DNA from: Farysia itapuensis
Taxonomy: Eukaryota; Basidiomycota; Ustilaginomycetes; Ustilaginales; Ustilaginaceae
NCBI GenBank assembly: GCA_023212645.1
Contig: JALBYC010000003.1
Span: 806,001-870,000 of the forward strand
Length of the DNA: 64,000 nucleotides
Direction of reading: 5' to 3'
The notes below the pieces were generated by a model. That model searched no databases and was not told the DNA's origin. It saw nothing but the letters and a program-made list of their open reading frames with translations. The translations under genes were made by a program, and so were the position numbers. This document shows, one piece after another, positions 50,113-58,514 of this stretch (within the stretch, counting starts at the first letter, position 1; each line of letters starts with the position of its first letter).

Positions 50113-51805
50113 ATGGTAAGCAGGATGTACAACCTCACGCACAGTGCAGAGGCTGACGTTATCTTCACCGGCTGAAACAGAAAATCAAAGCGCTTTCGCG
50201 GTCTCTTGACGTTCATACACCTGCTCGACAGGGAGACCCAGCGCCATTGTCTCGAAACCTTGATCCGGCATTACATCCCTTTGACAAGCCAAGAGAGTAC
50301 ACTAGAGCCCTGAATGCGGCCAAGCTCGACCGATTGTTCGCAAAGCCTTTCGTCGGGTCGCTCGAAGGGCACATTGATGGTATATACGCCATTGGCAAGG
50401 ACACTAATCGCCTCAATGTAGTAGCATCAGGCAGTGGCGATGGCGAGATCCGCCTTTGGGACTTGGCTCGTCAGCAGCCCATCTACGTCTACCCGCGAGC
50501 GCATGCCGGCATCATCCAGTCTATCTGCATTTCGCCGTTAACGTTTATCTCGCCATCGAGCGAGCAATCAGTCGGGCGTCGCATGCTCACTTGCTCCACC
50601 GACAGAACTGTCAAGCTCTGGGACGCAGACCCGCGCCCGGACGGACTAGGTCTTGACGTGCCTAACGAACAAGATGACGAAGACGATGACGAACCAGATA
50701 TGACTACAGGCGGTAGCTTGAGGAGAGGCGGCCTTCTCAGCACTCGTGACAAGGATGTTCCAGCAAGCGAAGTAAGTTGCGTCCGCTTTCCGCCGTTTCG
50801 TCTTTGAACTGCTCGGCTGACTCCGTTTCATAGCCTTTGACAATATACAGCGGCAAGACAGCGTTTAACTCGCTGACGCATCATGCTACAAATCCGGTCT
50901 TTGCGTCTGCTTCGTCTTCCATCCAGACCTGGGATCTTGAACGGGGTGGCTCATCCGATCCGCTGCTAAGCATGACATGGGGTCCAGACGCCATCAACGT
51001 CGTACGCTTCAATCAGAGCGAGAGAAACGTGCTGGCCAGTGCTGGAAGCGATCGAGGCGTGGTCCTATACGACCTTCGGAGCGGCAAACCTCTCACAAAA
51101 ATGGTCATGCAAATGCGCGCCAATGACATTGCATGGAATCCCATCGAGCCGACTGTATTTGCAATCGCAAGCGAAGATCACGACGTGTACACTTTCGAGT
51201 AAGTAATCACTGAAAAGCTCAGTGTCAAAAGACGAGTACTTACACTCTTGCTCCTTTGAAACAGCATGCGACACTTGAATACTGCCACACAGGTGTACAG
51301 AGATCACGTAGCTGCTGTCATGTCGGTCGACTTTTCCCCGACCGGATCTGAGCTGGTCACCGGCTCGTACGACCGTACGCTGCGTATTTGGGATTACGGC
51401 AAGGGCAATCACTCGCGTGATGTGTACCACACCAAACGAATGCAGCGCATCTTCTCCACTGCCTTTACCATGGACGCTCGCTTTGTCCTCAGCGGATCCG
51501 ACGACGGCAATTTGCGCATATGGAAGGCTCGAGCCAGCGAGAAACTCGGCCTGCTCAGCGGACGCGAGATGGCCAACCGCGAATACGCCGAAAGTCTGCG
51601 TCAAAAGTGGCGCAACGTCGGAGACGTGGCCAAGATCGAGCGCCAGAGACATGTGCCGAAAGCCATCAAACAGGCGCAAAAGCTCAAACGCACCATGGTC
51701 GACGCTCGCAGAATCAAGGAAGATAACCGAAGAAAACACAGCAAGGCCGGCGACAAGAAGCCCAAAGCTGCGCGCAAAGAGGCAATCATCGCCCAGAAAG
51801 ACTAG
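50113..51805 (+). CDS. SOF1: WD40 rRNA-processing factor Sof1 (DCAF13)
   Basis: Four exons: 50113-50115 (only the ATG), 50181-50771, 50834-51198 and 51265-51805, giving 499 residues. Sof1 is a part of the U3 snoRNP/90S pre-ribosome needed for 18S rRNA. The initiator exon is inferred: exon 2 starts AAA ATC AAA GCG, i.e. the family N-terminus MKIKALSRS, and an ATG directly followed by GTAAGC lies 65 bp upstream. The body has RNLDPALHPFDKPREYTRAL, then repeats with SGSGDGEIRLWDL, TCSTDRTVKLWDAD, ASAGSDRGVVLYDLRSG, TGSYDRTLRIWDYGKG and SGSDDGNLRIWKARAS. The Sof1 tail has YAESLRQKWRNV, HVPKAIKQAQKLKRTM and a Lys-rich end. An acidic insert lies near residue 170. Confidence 0.9.
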
Positions 51806-51993
51806 ACCGTCAGTACCTCTGCTGCCTATGTAATTGTATCTGTTTCGTACATCTATGAAGTGCGCCTTTCGTAGGGCCAATAGGTCCCAGCGTCGTTCAT
51901 GAGCGGAAAAGACCGAGGAGAGAGCAAAAAAATTGGTATATCAAGAGTAGTGATGAGGCGGCGGGTGGGCCTGTGACAGGTGCGGAGAAAGAA

Positions 51994-53418
51994 TTAAGCG
52001 ATAGCGGGACTTCTAGTGAGGAAACGGCCACCTGGGCCTCTTGGACGACGAACGGCGTGGCGATGTCGGCTTTCATGCAAGTATGGCTTTTTACCATCGT
52101 CCAGCTCGTCGCCATTGCGAGCTGCTTGTTCGCGGCTCTGCATGTATTCTAGCCATGCCTTCTTACGCTGTTCCTCGATGCGAGAGCGCGTAGCACGACG
52201 CTTGAGGATGCGTTGGTATTGCTTGGCATTGACATAGAGTGGCTCGTCCTCGGCCGGTACCGCTGCCTCTGTTTCCGCGACAGTACTGGCACTATCATGC
52301 GCGAGACTGAGAGTGGAAGGGCCGACAGGAGCAGAGCCAGCGGAATATCCGAAGTCTTCCGATGCGACCATGGATCCGGAAACGGAATGTGCTCGCTGAG
52401 TACCAATGGAGTTGTGCTGTGAATCTGGGTACGGACTGGACAGGCCAGCCGCTGCTGGGATTCCTGGACCGAAAGATGACCAAAGCCGCGAATGCTCGTG
52501 GCCCTGCATAGAACCTGAGGGAGCAAAATCGTCGGCTTCTCCGGCATTGATCCAGGCCGTGATGTCGGTCTCCTCAGGATCATGGTACGACGAGACGCTG
52601 TGGTGGAAATCGCTGTGCGCCGGGCTGTTGGCCGCAGAGAGTGTGCTGGGAATGCGCGGTCTCGTGCGACTGCGACTGGACGAAGAGAGACGAGAACGGG
52701 GTTCTTCTTCCGCTCTAGTGCGTTTGCGGGCTCGCGGACGGACATTGCCACCTGAACCGGAATCATCGTCTAGACCGAGAGCGCTTGCAGTGGCTGGATG
52801 AAGCAAATCAGAGGTAGAGTAAGGTGAGCCTACATGACCAGCGTCGGCACGCAACTGCGAGGTAGGATCCCAGGGATATTTGGGACCAGCAAGACCAGGA
52901 TGGGACTCTGCACCACTGCTGTGTGTGGTTGCGTTGGATGGCACGCCGTGATAGGAGTCAGCGGGTGAGTTGGCCCAGCTGAGGCGGCCACTGTTGGACA
53001 TTGCAGCTACCGACGCACCAGAGGACGAATGATGGTCTGCGCTTGGCGATGCATGCTGGTGTGGCGTGTTAGCGGCGCTGCTGTAGGCGTCGAAATGCTG
53101 CTGAGATTGAGGCGCAGTGGACGGGTGCGTACTGGAATGCTGTGCATAGAAAGAGCCGAATGGTGGGGTTGCCATCGATGACGGTCCGGCTAGATGGCTC
53201 GAGGAAGGGCTGGAATAGCTAGTGTATGGAATGTTGATTCCTGCTGGTGATGCATTGGACGGTGGATGTTGATACATCTGTGGATAAGTATGAACAGGTT
53301 GCTGCTGATGCGAGTAAGATGGTATTGGATGGTGTGGCGCCACGTGCAAGGGATACGCGTGAAGATGAGAAAAGTCATCGAGACCAGTGCTGCCATAGGC
53401 AGAGTCCCTGGTGCCCAT
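51994..53418 (-). CDS. HAP2: CCAAT-binding factor subunit HAP2/NF-YA
   Basis: A 474-residue protein whose C-terminal 84 residues hold the NF-YA core. Helix A1 is [20 protein letters not shown] (395-414); helix A2 with the DNA contact is [20 protein letters not shown] (446-465). HAP2 joins HAP3/HAP5 (NF-YB/NF-YC) on CCAAT boxes. The rest is a long Ser/Pro/His-rich, probably disordered region. Between A1 and A2 the linker has about 30 residues, whereas most fungi have 11-12. A 45-nt in-frame GT-AG stretch (52166-52122) lies exactly there and could be a very short intron. The unspliced frame is open, so both forms are possible. It diverges from the ThuA gene. Confidence 0.92.
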   Translation of the reverse strand: MGTRDSAYGSTGLDDFSHLHAYPLHVAPHHPIPSYSHQQQPVHTYPQMYQHPPSNASPAGINIPYTSYSSPSSSHLAGPSSMATPPFGSFYAQHSSTHPSTAPQSQQHFDAYSSAANTPHQHASPSADHHSSSGASVAAMSNSGRLSWANSPADSYHGVPSNATTHSSGAESHPGLAGPKYPWDPTSQLRADAGHVGSPYSTSDLLHPATASALGLDDDSGSGGNVRPRARKRTRAEEEPRSRLSSSSRSRTRPRIPSTLSAANSPAHSDFHHSVSSYHDPEETDITAWINAGEADDFAPSGSMQGHEHSRLWSSFGPGIPAAAGLSSPYPDSQHNSIGTQRAHSVSGSMVASEDFGYSAGSAPVGPSTLSLAHDSASTVAETEAAVPAEDEPLYVNAKQYQRILKRRATRSRIEEQRKKAWLEYMQSREQAARNGDELDDGKKPYLHESRHRHAVRRPRGPGGRFLTRSPAIA

Positions 53419-53747
53419 GACTGTTCACCCTGTATGCGACGTTGGAAGATGAAGAGAAGCCGAGGTGGAAGGATCGACAGTACAGCCAAATGAGAAATAT
53501 GAGCGACAAACATTTTTTCTTTTTCATTTTGGCCCTTCACAGCTTTGCTTTGCTTTGCTTTCCGTTCCGCGGTGGAGGCAAACTTTGCGTCAAACCCGAA
53601 ATTTTGGTGTCAAGAAAGATGTGCCGAAACTGCCGCGTTCTATCGCACGAGAAAGCCAGTACGACTGATGCCAAGCACGATGCACCCCCTCCTCGGCAAC
53701 GGTGAGCTGACCATGGCACCAACGAGGGCTATGGCCGCACCATCAAG
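53419..53747. promoter_or_regulatory. Divergent promoter region between HAP2 and ThuA gene
   Basis: A 329-bp gap between divergent starts. The CTTTGCTTTGCTTTGC repeat (about 53541-53560) and a T-rich run at 53512-53529 stand out. No TATA box is evident and no gene is recognised. Confidence 0.4.
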
Positions 53748-54827
53748 ATGCTGTGGCGGACGTTGATGGCGATTGCGCTAGTCGCCAGCTATGCAAGTGC
53801 GCTGCCTCGTGTTTTGCTGTATACCAAGACTGCCGGCTTCCGCCACGACTCGATCCCGTTGGCGATTAGTACCATCACAGCACTGGGAAATGGAACTGCA
53901 TTGCCGTCCAGCGCGATTGATGCCTCGGTCGCACAGCTTCGATGGACGACGATCAACTCGGAAGATCAGACACGGTTCCACGATTACAGCTTCCTGGCCC
54001 AATTCGATGCCATTGGATTCGTCAGCACCACCGACGTAGACCCCCCCGGCACGGGCACCGTACTAGATGATCAAGGTCTACAAAGCTTGGCCATGTATCT
54101 GCAAGCAGGCGGCGGCTTCTTTGGTGTACATTCGGCCTCTGCGACTCTGTTCGGAGCACCGTTCTACGGTCGCACGATCGGCGCCTACTTTGACTATCAC
54201 CCCGAGATCCAGAACGTATCGGTCAAGCCTGTGTCGGCTAGCCACCCGTCCACTTCGAAGCTGCCAATTGACGGGTTCGACATCTACGAGGAAGTATACA
54301 ACTTCCGGTCCGATCCTCGACAGCTACCCTCCCCGGCCAATGTCCTGCTGACCAACGCATCAAGCTACGCAGATGGTGGAGTGAACCCGCAAGGCTTCCG
54401 GAACGGCACCAACGGCCCTGCTCCACACCCGCTAGCCTGGTGGCGAGAAGGGAGGCTGCTCGATAGCAACTCAAGTACCGATGCCAGTATCAGCGGAAGT
54501 GGTGGGGCCAACATCCAGGTCTCGGGAGGTTCGGGTCGGATGTGGTATACCAGCCTCGGCCACGACAACTCGACTTGGGACCAGGACCTCTTTAAAGGCC
54601 ATATAGCCGGCGGTATCGGCTGGGTACTACAGTCACAGACAATCAGGAGCAACAACGGGACCGCGACTGTTGGTCAACCCTCCTCTTCGCCATCTAGCAG
54701 CTCCACTCCATCCGGTACCGGCGGGTCCAATTCAGGTGCTGGCAGCAACTCGGCTATACAATGCTTCTCTGCCTGCATTCTGATGTGCATCGCCTGCTCA
54801 ACACTGCTCCTCTATCCGTCCATGTAG
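53748..54827 (+). CDS. Secreted ThuA-like protein with GPI-type C-terminus
   Basis: A 359-residue intronless protein. A signal peptide (LMAIALVASYASA, about 6-18) is followed by a ThuA fold (trehalose-utilisation family, glutamine amidotransferase-like): RVLLYTKTAGFRHDSIPLAI, FDAIGFVSTTDVDP, LQAGGGFFGVHSASATLFG, FYGRTIGAYFDYHPEI and GRMWYTSLGHDNSTWDQDLF. The catalytic Cys of true amidotransferases is not visible; the family usually lacks it. A Ser/Gly/Thr-rich stalk (about 305-332) leads to a hydrophobic C-terminal stretch (CFSACILMCIACSTLLLY), which looks like a GPI-attachment signal. It is therefore probably at the cell surface or wall. Substrate unknown; related domains occur in proteins acting on sugars. 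N-glycosylation sequons are present. Confidence 0.82.
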   Translation: MLWRTLMAIALVASYASALPRVLLYTKTAGFRHDSIPLAISTITALGNGTALPSSAIDASVAQLRWTTINSEDQTRFHDYSFLAQFDAIGFVSTTDVDPPGTGTVLDDQGLQSLAMYLQAGGGFFGVHSASATLFGAPFYGRTIGAYFDYHPEIQNVSVKPVSASHPSTSKLPIDGFDIYEEVYNFRSDPRQLPSPANVLLTNASSYADGGVNPQGFRNGTNGPAPHPLAWWREGRLLDSNSSTDASISGSGGANIQVSGGSGRMWYTSLGHDNSTWDQDLFKGHIAGGIGWVLQSQTIRSNNGTATVGQPSSSPSSSSTPSGTGGSNSGAGSNSAIQCFSACILMCIACSTLLLYPSM

Positions 54828-55020
54828 CATACTGGAAATGAACATTGCCGTACTGGACAGACTGCGCAGAAATGAAGGGACGTGTGTGTGTGTGGCGCTA
54901 GCTTGATGCCCGATATTAAGTTGGAGCTTGAGTGCCACGGCGAATTAGGCGGCCGATTATTATTTTGACGTTCTCCACAACCAAAAAAAATCTATCTTTT
55001 CTTCTTGTCCGACGTACGCA

Positions 55021-57117
55021 ATGGCCAAGAAGAACAAGGCCTCCGCTGGCAAAGCTGCTGCCAAGGCTGCCAAGAAAGAGAAGGCCGAAAAGCAATCGAC
55101 CCGGAAGCTCACCAAGCAGGCTGCCAAACAAAAAAATCAGACTGCCAATGGTGGATCCGCCAAGCAAAATGGCAAGAAGAAGGTGGAGGAGGACGAGGAG
55201 GACTTGGATGCTCTGCTTGCCGCCTATAGAGAGCAGTGGGAACAGCAGCATGTCGTGAACGAAGAGAAAGTGGGTGGACCACCTTCCAGAAGAGCTAATG
55301 CCAGCTTTACCCCCTGTCCCCTAGGCAATGACCTCTACTTATTTGGCGGCGAGTACTTCAATGGAGAGCGTGTGACTTTCTATCAGGACATGTACCGCTA
55401 CATACCAGAGCGCAACGAGTGGAGAACATATGCATCCAAGAACCAGCCAGGTCCGCGCTCGGCGCATCAGCTTGCGGCTACACCCGCACAGGGTGGGATG
55501 CTATGGCTCTTTGGAGGCGAGTTCTCGGGCGCCCGACAGAACGCTTTCCATCACTACCGAGACTTGTGGGCTTTCAGCATCGAGTCAAAAGCATGGGAAC
55601 GCATCGATACCAAAGTGCGACCATGCGCACGGAGTGGACACCGAATGACGTTCTGGAAACACTATCTCGTCTTGTTCGGCGGTTTCATCGACACAGGGGT
55701 GAAGACACAGTACCTGAGCGACCTCTGGGTCTTTGATACACAAGGCACCTTCAAGTGGACAGAAGTCAAACAGAACGACCTGCGTAGACCACCGCCTCGA
55801 TCTGGATTCTCGCTCATTCCCTCGTCAGACGGTATTGTTCTTCACGGAGGCTACTGCAAGAAGTATGTCAAAGGTCAGCGCACTCAGGGCGTAGCACTCG
55901 AGGACACCTGGTTTCTCCGCATGGATGAGGATCTCACCAAGCTCGACTGGGTCAAGCGGCGCAAAGTTGGGTATGCGCCAAGCCAACGCTCCGGCTGCAC
56001 CATGGCTTGCTGGCAAAGCAAGAGCATGGGCGTTCTATTCGGAGGCGTCACTGACACGGAAGCGGACGAGGAGACAATGGAAAGCACGTTCCACAAAGAC
56101 CTGTTTGGCTACCAGATGCCTGGCACCGGACGCTGGATCAGCCTCAACCTCAAAAGACCAAAGAAGAAGGGGGGCGGGCGGAGAAAAAAGAAGCCAGCCG
56201 CTGTGCAGCAGCAACAATATGACTACAATCACAATTCAGATGAAGACGATGACGATGACGAGCATCACGACGATACTGGTAGCCAGGATGAAGAGATGAA
56301 AGGATCGAGAGAAGATTTGAAACCGAACGAAACGCCCAAAGCTGCCGCTGTCACCCCTGCGCACGATGACGAAGATGACGATCCAGACGATCCCCTCAAG
56401 TCGATTCCGCTGGAACGATACAACGCGATGTTAGCAGTGCAGCGCAACACTTTGTACGTCTACGGCGGTATCTTTGAGGCTGGCAATCGCGAGTACACCC
56501 TGGACGACTTTTATACATTGGACTTGTCGAAGCTGGAACGCTTCACTTGTCTGAAAGAGTGTCCGATCGATGCTCTGGAATGGAACAGCTCGGAGGACGA
56601 AGAGGACTCGGACTCGGACGACAGCCACTCAGACTCGGAGTCAGAGAGCGAGAGCGAGGGCGAAGAGGGCGACGAGATTCCGGAAGGATACGAATTCGAT
56701 GAGGTCGACTCGGACGACGAGGAAGCTCGACGACAGAAAATGTCACAAGCCGAACGAGATGCACTCCGTGAAAAGGCAAAAGCATTCATGGGCGTATCTT
56801 CTGACACGACGCGCACAGAGATGGAAGTGATGTCAACGCCACAAACCGGCGAGAAGCTTCGTGCATTTTACGAGCGTACCAAACAGCATTGGGCCTCAAC
56901 AGCCCACACAGACAGCGAGGGCAGATTGCGCGGCAAAGAGATGCGCAAAAAAGGTTTCGCCCTCGCCGACCAACAATACCAAGAATACAAACCACTACTT
57001 GAAGAAATTGAGCGCATTCGCGCCGAAGCCGGTCTCGACGAGAACGAACAGGCTGTCAACAAAACTGGCGGCATCGGCGCAGGCAGCGTTGGTGTCGACT
57101 CCCGCAATCGTAGATAG
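55021..57117 (+). CDS. KEL3: Kelch-repeat protein, KLHDC4/Kel3 type
   Basis: A 698-residue intronless protein. The N-terminus (1-60) is Lys/Ala-rich. Then comes LDALLAAYREQWEQQHVVNE and a six-part kelch propeller: NDLYLFGGEYFNGERVTFY, GMLWLFGGEFSGARQNAFHH, HYLVLFGGFIDTGVKTQYL, DGIVLHGGYCKKYVKGQRTQ, MGVLFGGVTDTEADEETMES and NTLYVYGGIFEAGNREYTL. The domain order and the motif DLWAFSIESKAWERI match KLHDC4 and yeast Kel3. Blade 5 to blade 6 is interrupted by an acidic, Asp/His-rich insert (about 380-455). The C-terminal half is acidic with DSDSDDSHSDSESESESEGE, then AERDALREKAKAFMGVS and the tail GFALADQQYQEYKPLLEEIE, also shared with KLHDC4. Function is not well defined. The stop is 32 bp from the ECI1 stop on the other strand. 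Confidence 0.88.
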   Translation: MAKKNKASAGKAAAKAAKKEKAEKQSTRKLTKQAAKQKNQTANGGSAKQNGKKKVEEDEEDLDALLAAYREQWEQQHVVNEEKVGGPPSRRANASFTPCPLGNDLYLFGGEYFNGERVTFYQDMYRYIPERNEWRTYASKNQPGPRSAHQLAATPAQGGMLWLFGGEFSGARQNAFHHYRDLWAFSIESKAWERIDTKVRPCARSGHRMTFWKHYLVLFGGFIDTGVKTQYLSDLWVFDTQGTFKWTEVKQNDLRRPPPRSGFSLIPSSDGIVLHGGYCKKYVKGQRTQGVALEDTWFLRMDEDLTKLDWVKRRKVGYAPSQRSGCTMACWQSKSMGVLFGGVTDTEADEETMESTFHKDLFGYQMPGTGRWISLNLKRPKKKGGGRRKKKPAAVQQQQYDYNHNSDEDDDDDEHHDDTGSQDEEMKGSREDLKPNETPKAAAVTPAHDDEDDDPDDPLKSIPLERYNAMLAVQRNTLYVYGGIFEAGNREYTLDDFYTLDLSKLERFTCLKECPIDALEWNSSEDEEDSDSDDSHSDSESESESEGEEGDEIPEGYEFDEVDSDDEEARRQKMSQAERDALREKAKAFMGVSSDTTRTEMEVMSTPQTGEKLRAFYERTKQHWASTAHTDSEGRLRGKEMRKKGFALADQQYQEYKPLLEEIERIRAEAGLDENEQAVNKTGGIGAGSVGVDSRNRR

Positions 57118-57149
57118 ACACAGCAAATTCCACTGTCACAAAATTACAT

Positions 57150-58141
57150 CTACAGCTTGTGACGTCCTCCGCTGGCCAGTCGCTCGAATTGCTTGCTGGG
57201 TTCTCCCGATGCGAAGACCAATTCTGCGCCTCTCTGTGCGTTGTTGCAAGAACTGTCAGTCGGGCGGAGGAAAAAGAAGGAGAGAAGTTACTTACTAATT
57301 CGTTCTGGTTAGCAGTCTCGGCGTTGAGATTGTCGTACGCGGCGCGCTGGATGAGGTTCTTGGTGAAGAGCAGGGCAAAGGGATTAGCGGTGGGCGGAAG
57401 GAACTTGGCCTTGAGATGGGCAAGCACGGCGTCCATGATGGGAGCCGTAGCTGTCTTGCTCGCGTCGGTGGTCTGAGGCTTTGGGAAGATGCGGGTGATG
57501 AAGCCAGCGTCTTTGAGTTCGGGAGCGAGCATTCGTCTGCCTTCCAGCAATGCCTCTTGCGCTCTACCTAGACCCATTTTCTTGACAAACGTGACACTGG
57601 CCAGGCCCTCGGCAACTAGAGCAAGCGAGGTGAATGGTGTGAAGAGGAAAAAATCCTCAAAGGTGTACAACAGATCGCAGTGCCCGAGGATAGCCGCACT
57701 GATACCAACAGCGGGCCCGTTCATAGCGCCAACAAGGACTTTGGGATGATTGTTGAGCGCGCGAGCCAAGGTGCCGTTGGAAGTGTTGAGACGAGTGCCA
57801 AAGTAGCGCTTGAGAATGGCACGACCTTCTTCGGTGTCAGGACTAGCGTCGGCCACTTCCTTTGGCGGCGTGCGAGAGGGATCCTTGACGTTGGCACCTG
57901 CCGAAAAGTATCTGCCACGCCCAGTGATGACTGTGATGGTGATGTGCGGCTGAAGTGCGATCCAATCGAGCACGCGAATCAGAAGAAGCGTATCGACCCA
58001 ATCGAGTGCATTCAGCCGGGTAGGCTGGTTCAGCGTAATGACAGCAATGCGGCCGCCGTCACAGTCGTCAGGAAAGGAGAGTGAGATGGGCGTCGAGTCG
58101 GCGCCCACCGGAGCCTTATTGCTAGCACTGTTCATAGACAT
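57150..58141 (-). CDS. Peroxisomal Delta3,Delta2-enoyl-CoA isomerase-type crotonase
   Basis: Two exons, 58141-57296 and 57233-57150, with a 62-nt intron (GTAAGT...CACAG), give 309 residues. The crotonase fold shows IAVITLNQPTRLNALDWVDT (about 32-51), ITGRGRYFSAGANVKDP (oxyanion-hole strand, about 72-88), KVLVGAMNGPAVGISAAILG (second oxyanion Gly) and FVKKMGLGRAQEALLEGRRM. This is the ECI1-like fungal group, isomerising 3-enoyl-CoA in beta-oxidation. After splicing the protein ends FERLASGGRHKL. HKL is a PTS1-like tripeptide; yeast Eci1 ends HRL. In the unspliced frame the end is unrelated and lacks PTS1. The start is ATG at 58141. It diverges from NPC1 and converges with KEL3. Confidence 0.87.
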
Positions 58142-58514
58142 GGTATGAGAAAGGCAGAGAAGAGCAAAGGGGAAACAAGAGGGAGAGCAACCGGCAACCC
58201 CACATTTTGGACTTCGGCAACATCTGCCTACGATATAGCCGGAGTCAGCGTGGACACACTTGTTCCATCAAGTCAGGCTAGCTTTGCACTCCAACAGAGC
58301 AAGAATCAATCAGAAAGGGGAGCACTACGCAGCGACTAGAGCGCGAACTGTGTCCGAGGTGCTTAGAGCCTGCTTTACCGCCGCACAGGCTATAGTGAAT
58401 GCGGGCACCTGGTCTGCCTTGTGTAACGTGGACTTGTGGACGTTTGGACCTGTGGACCCTGAGAACACGTCGTTATTAGCTGTACTTCCCCATCCATCAC
58501 AGCGCGTTGCGAGG
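58142..58514. promoter_or_regulatory. Divergent promoter region between isomerase gene and NPC1
   Basis: A 373-bp gap. The NPC1 frame is open across much of it (from 58260) but contains no ATG, so part may be transcribed leader or an exon with a start that I cannot locate. No TATA box is visible. Confidence 0.4.

Noticed and set aside
57056..57149. Isomerase protein of 361 residues reading through the intron
   Set aside because: The extra 79 residues are unrelated to the family and run into the 3' end of KEL3; splicing gives a family-like end with a PTS1-like tripeptide.
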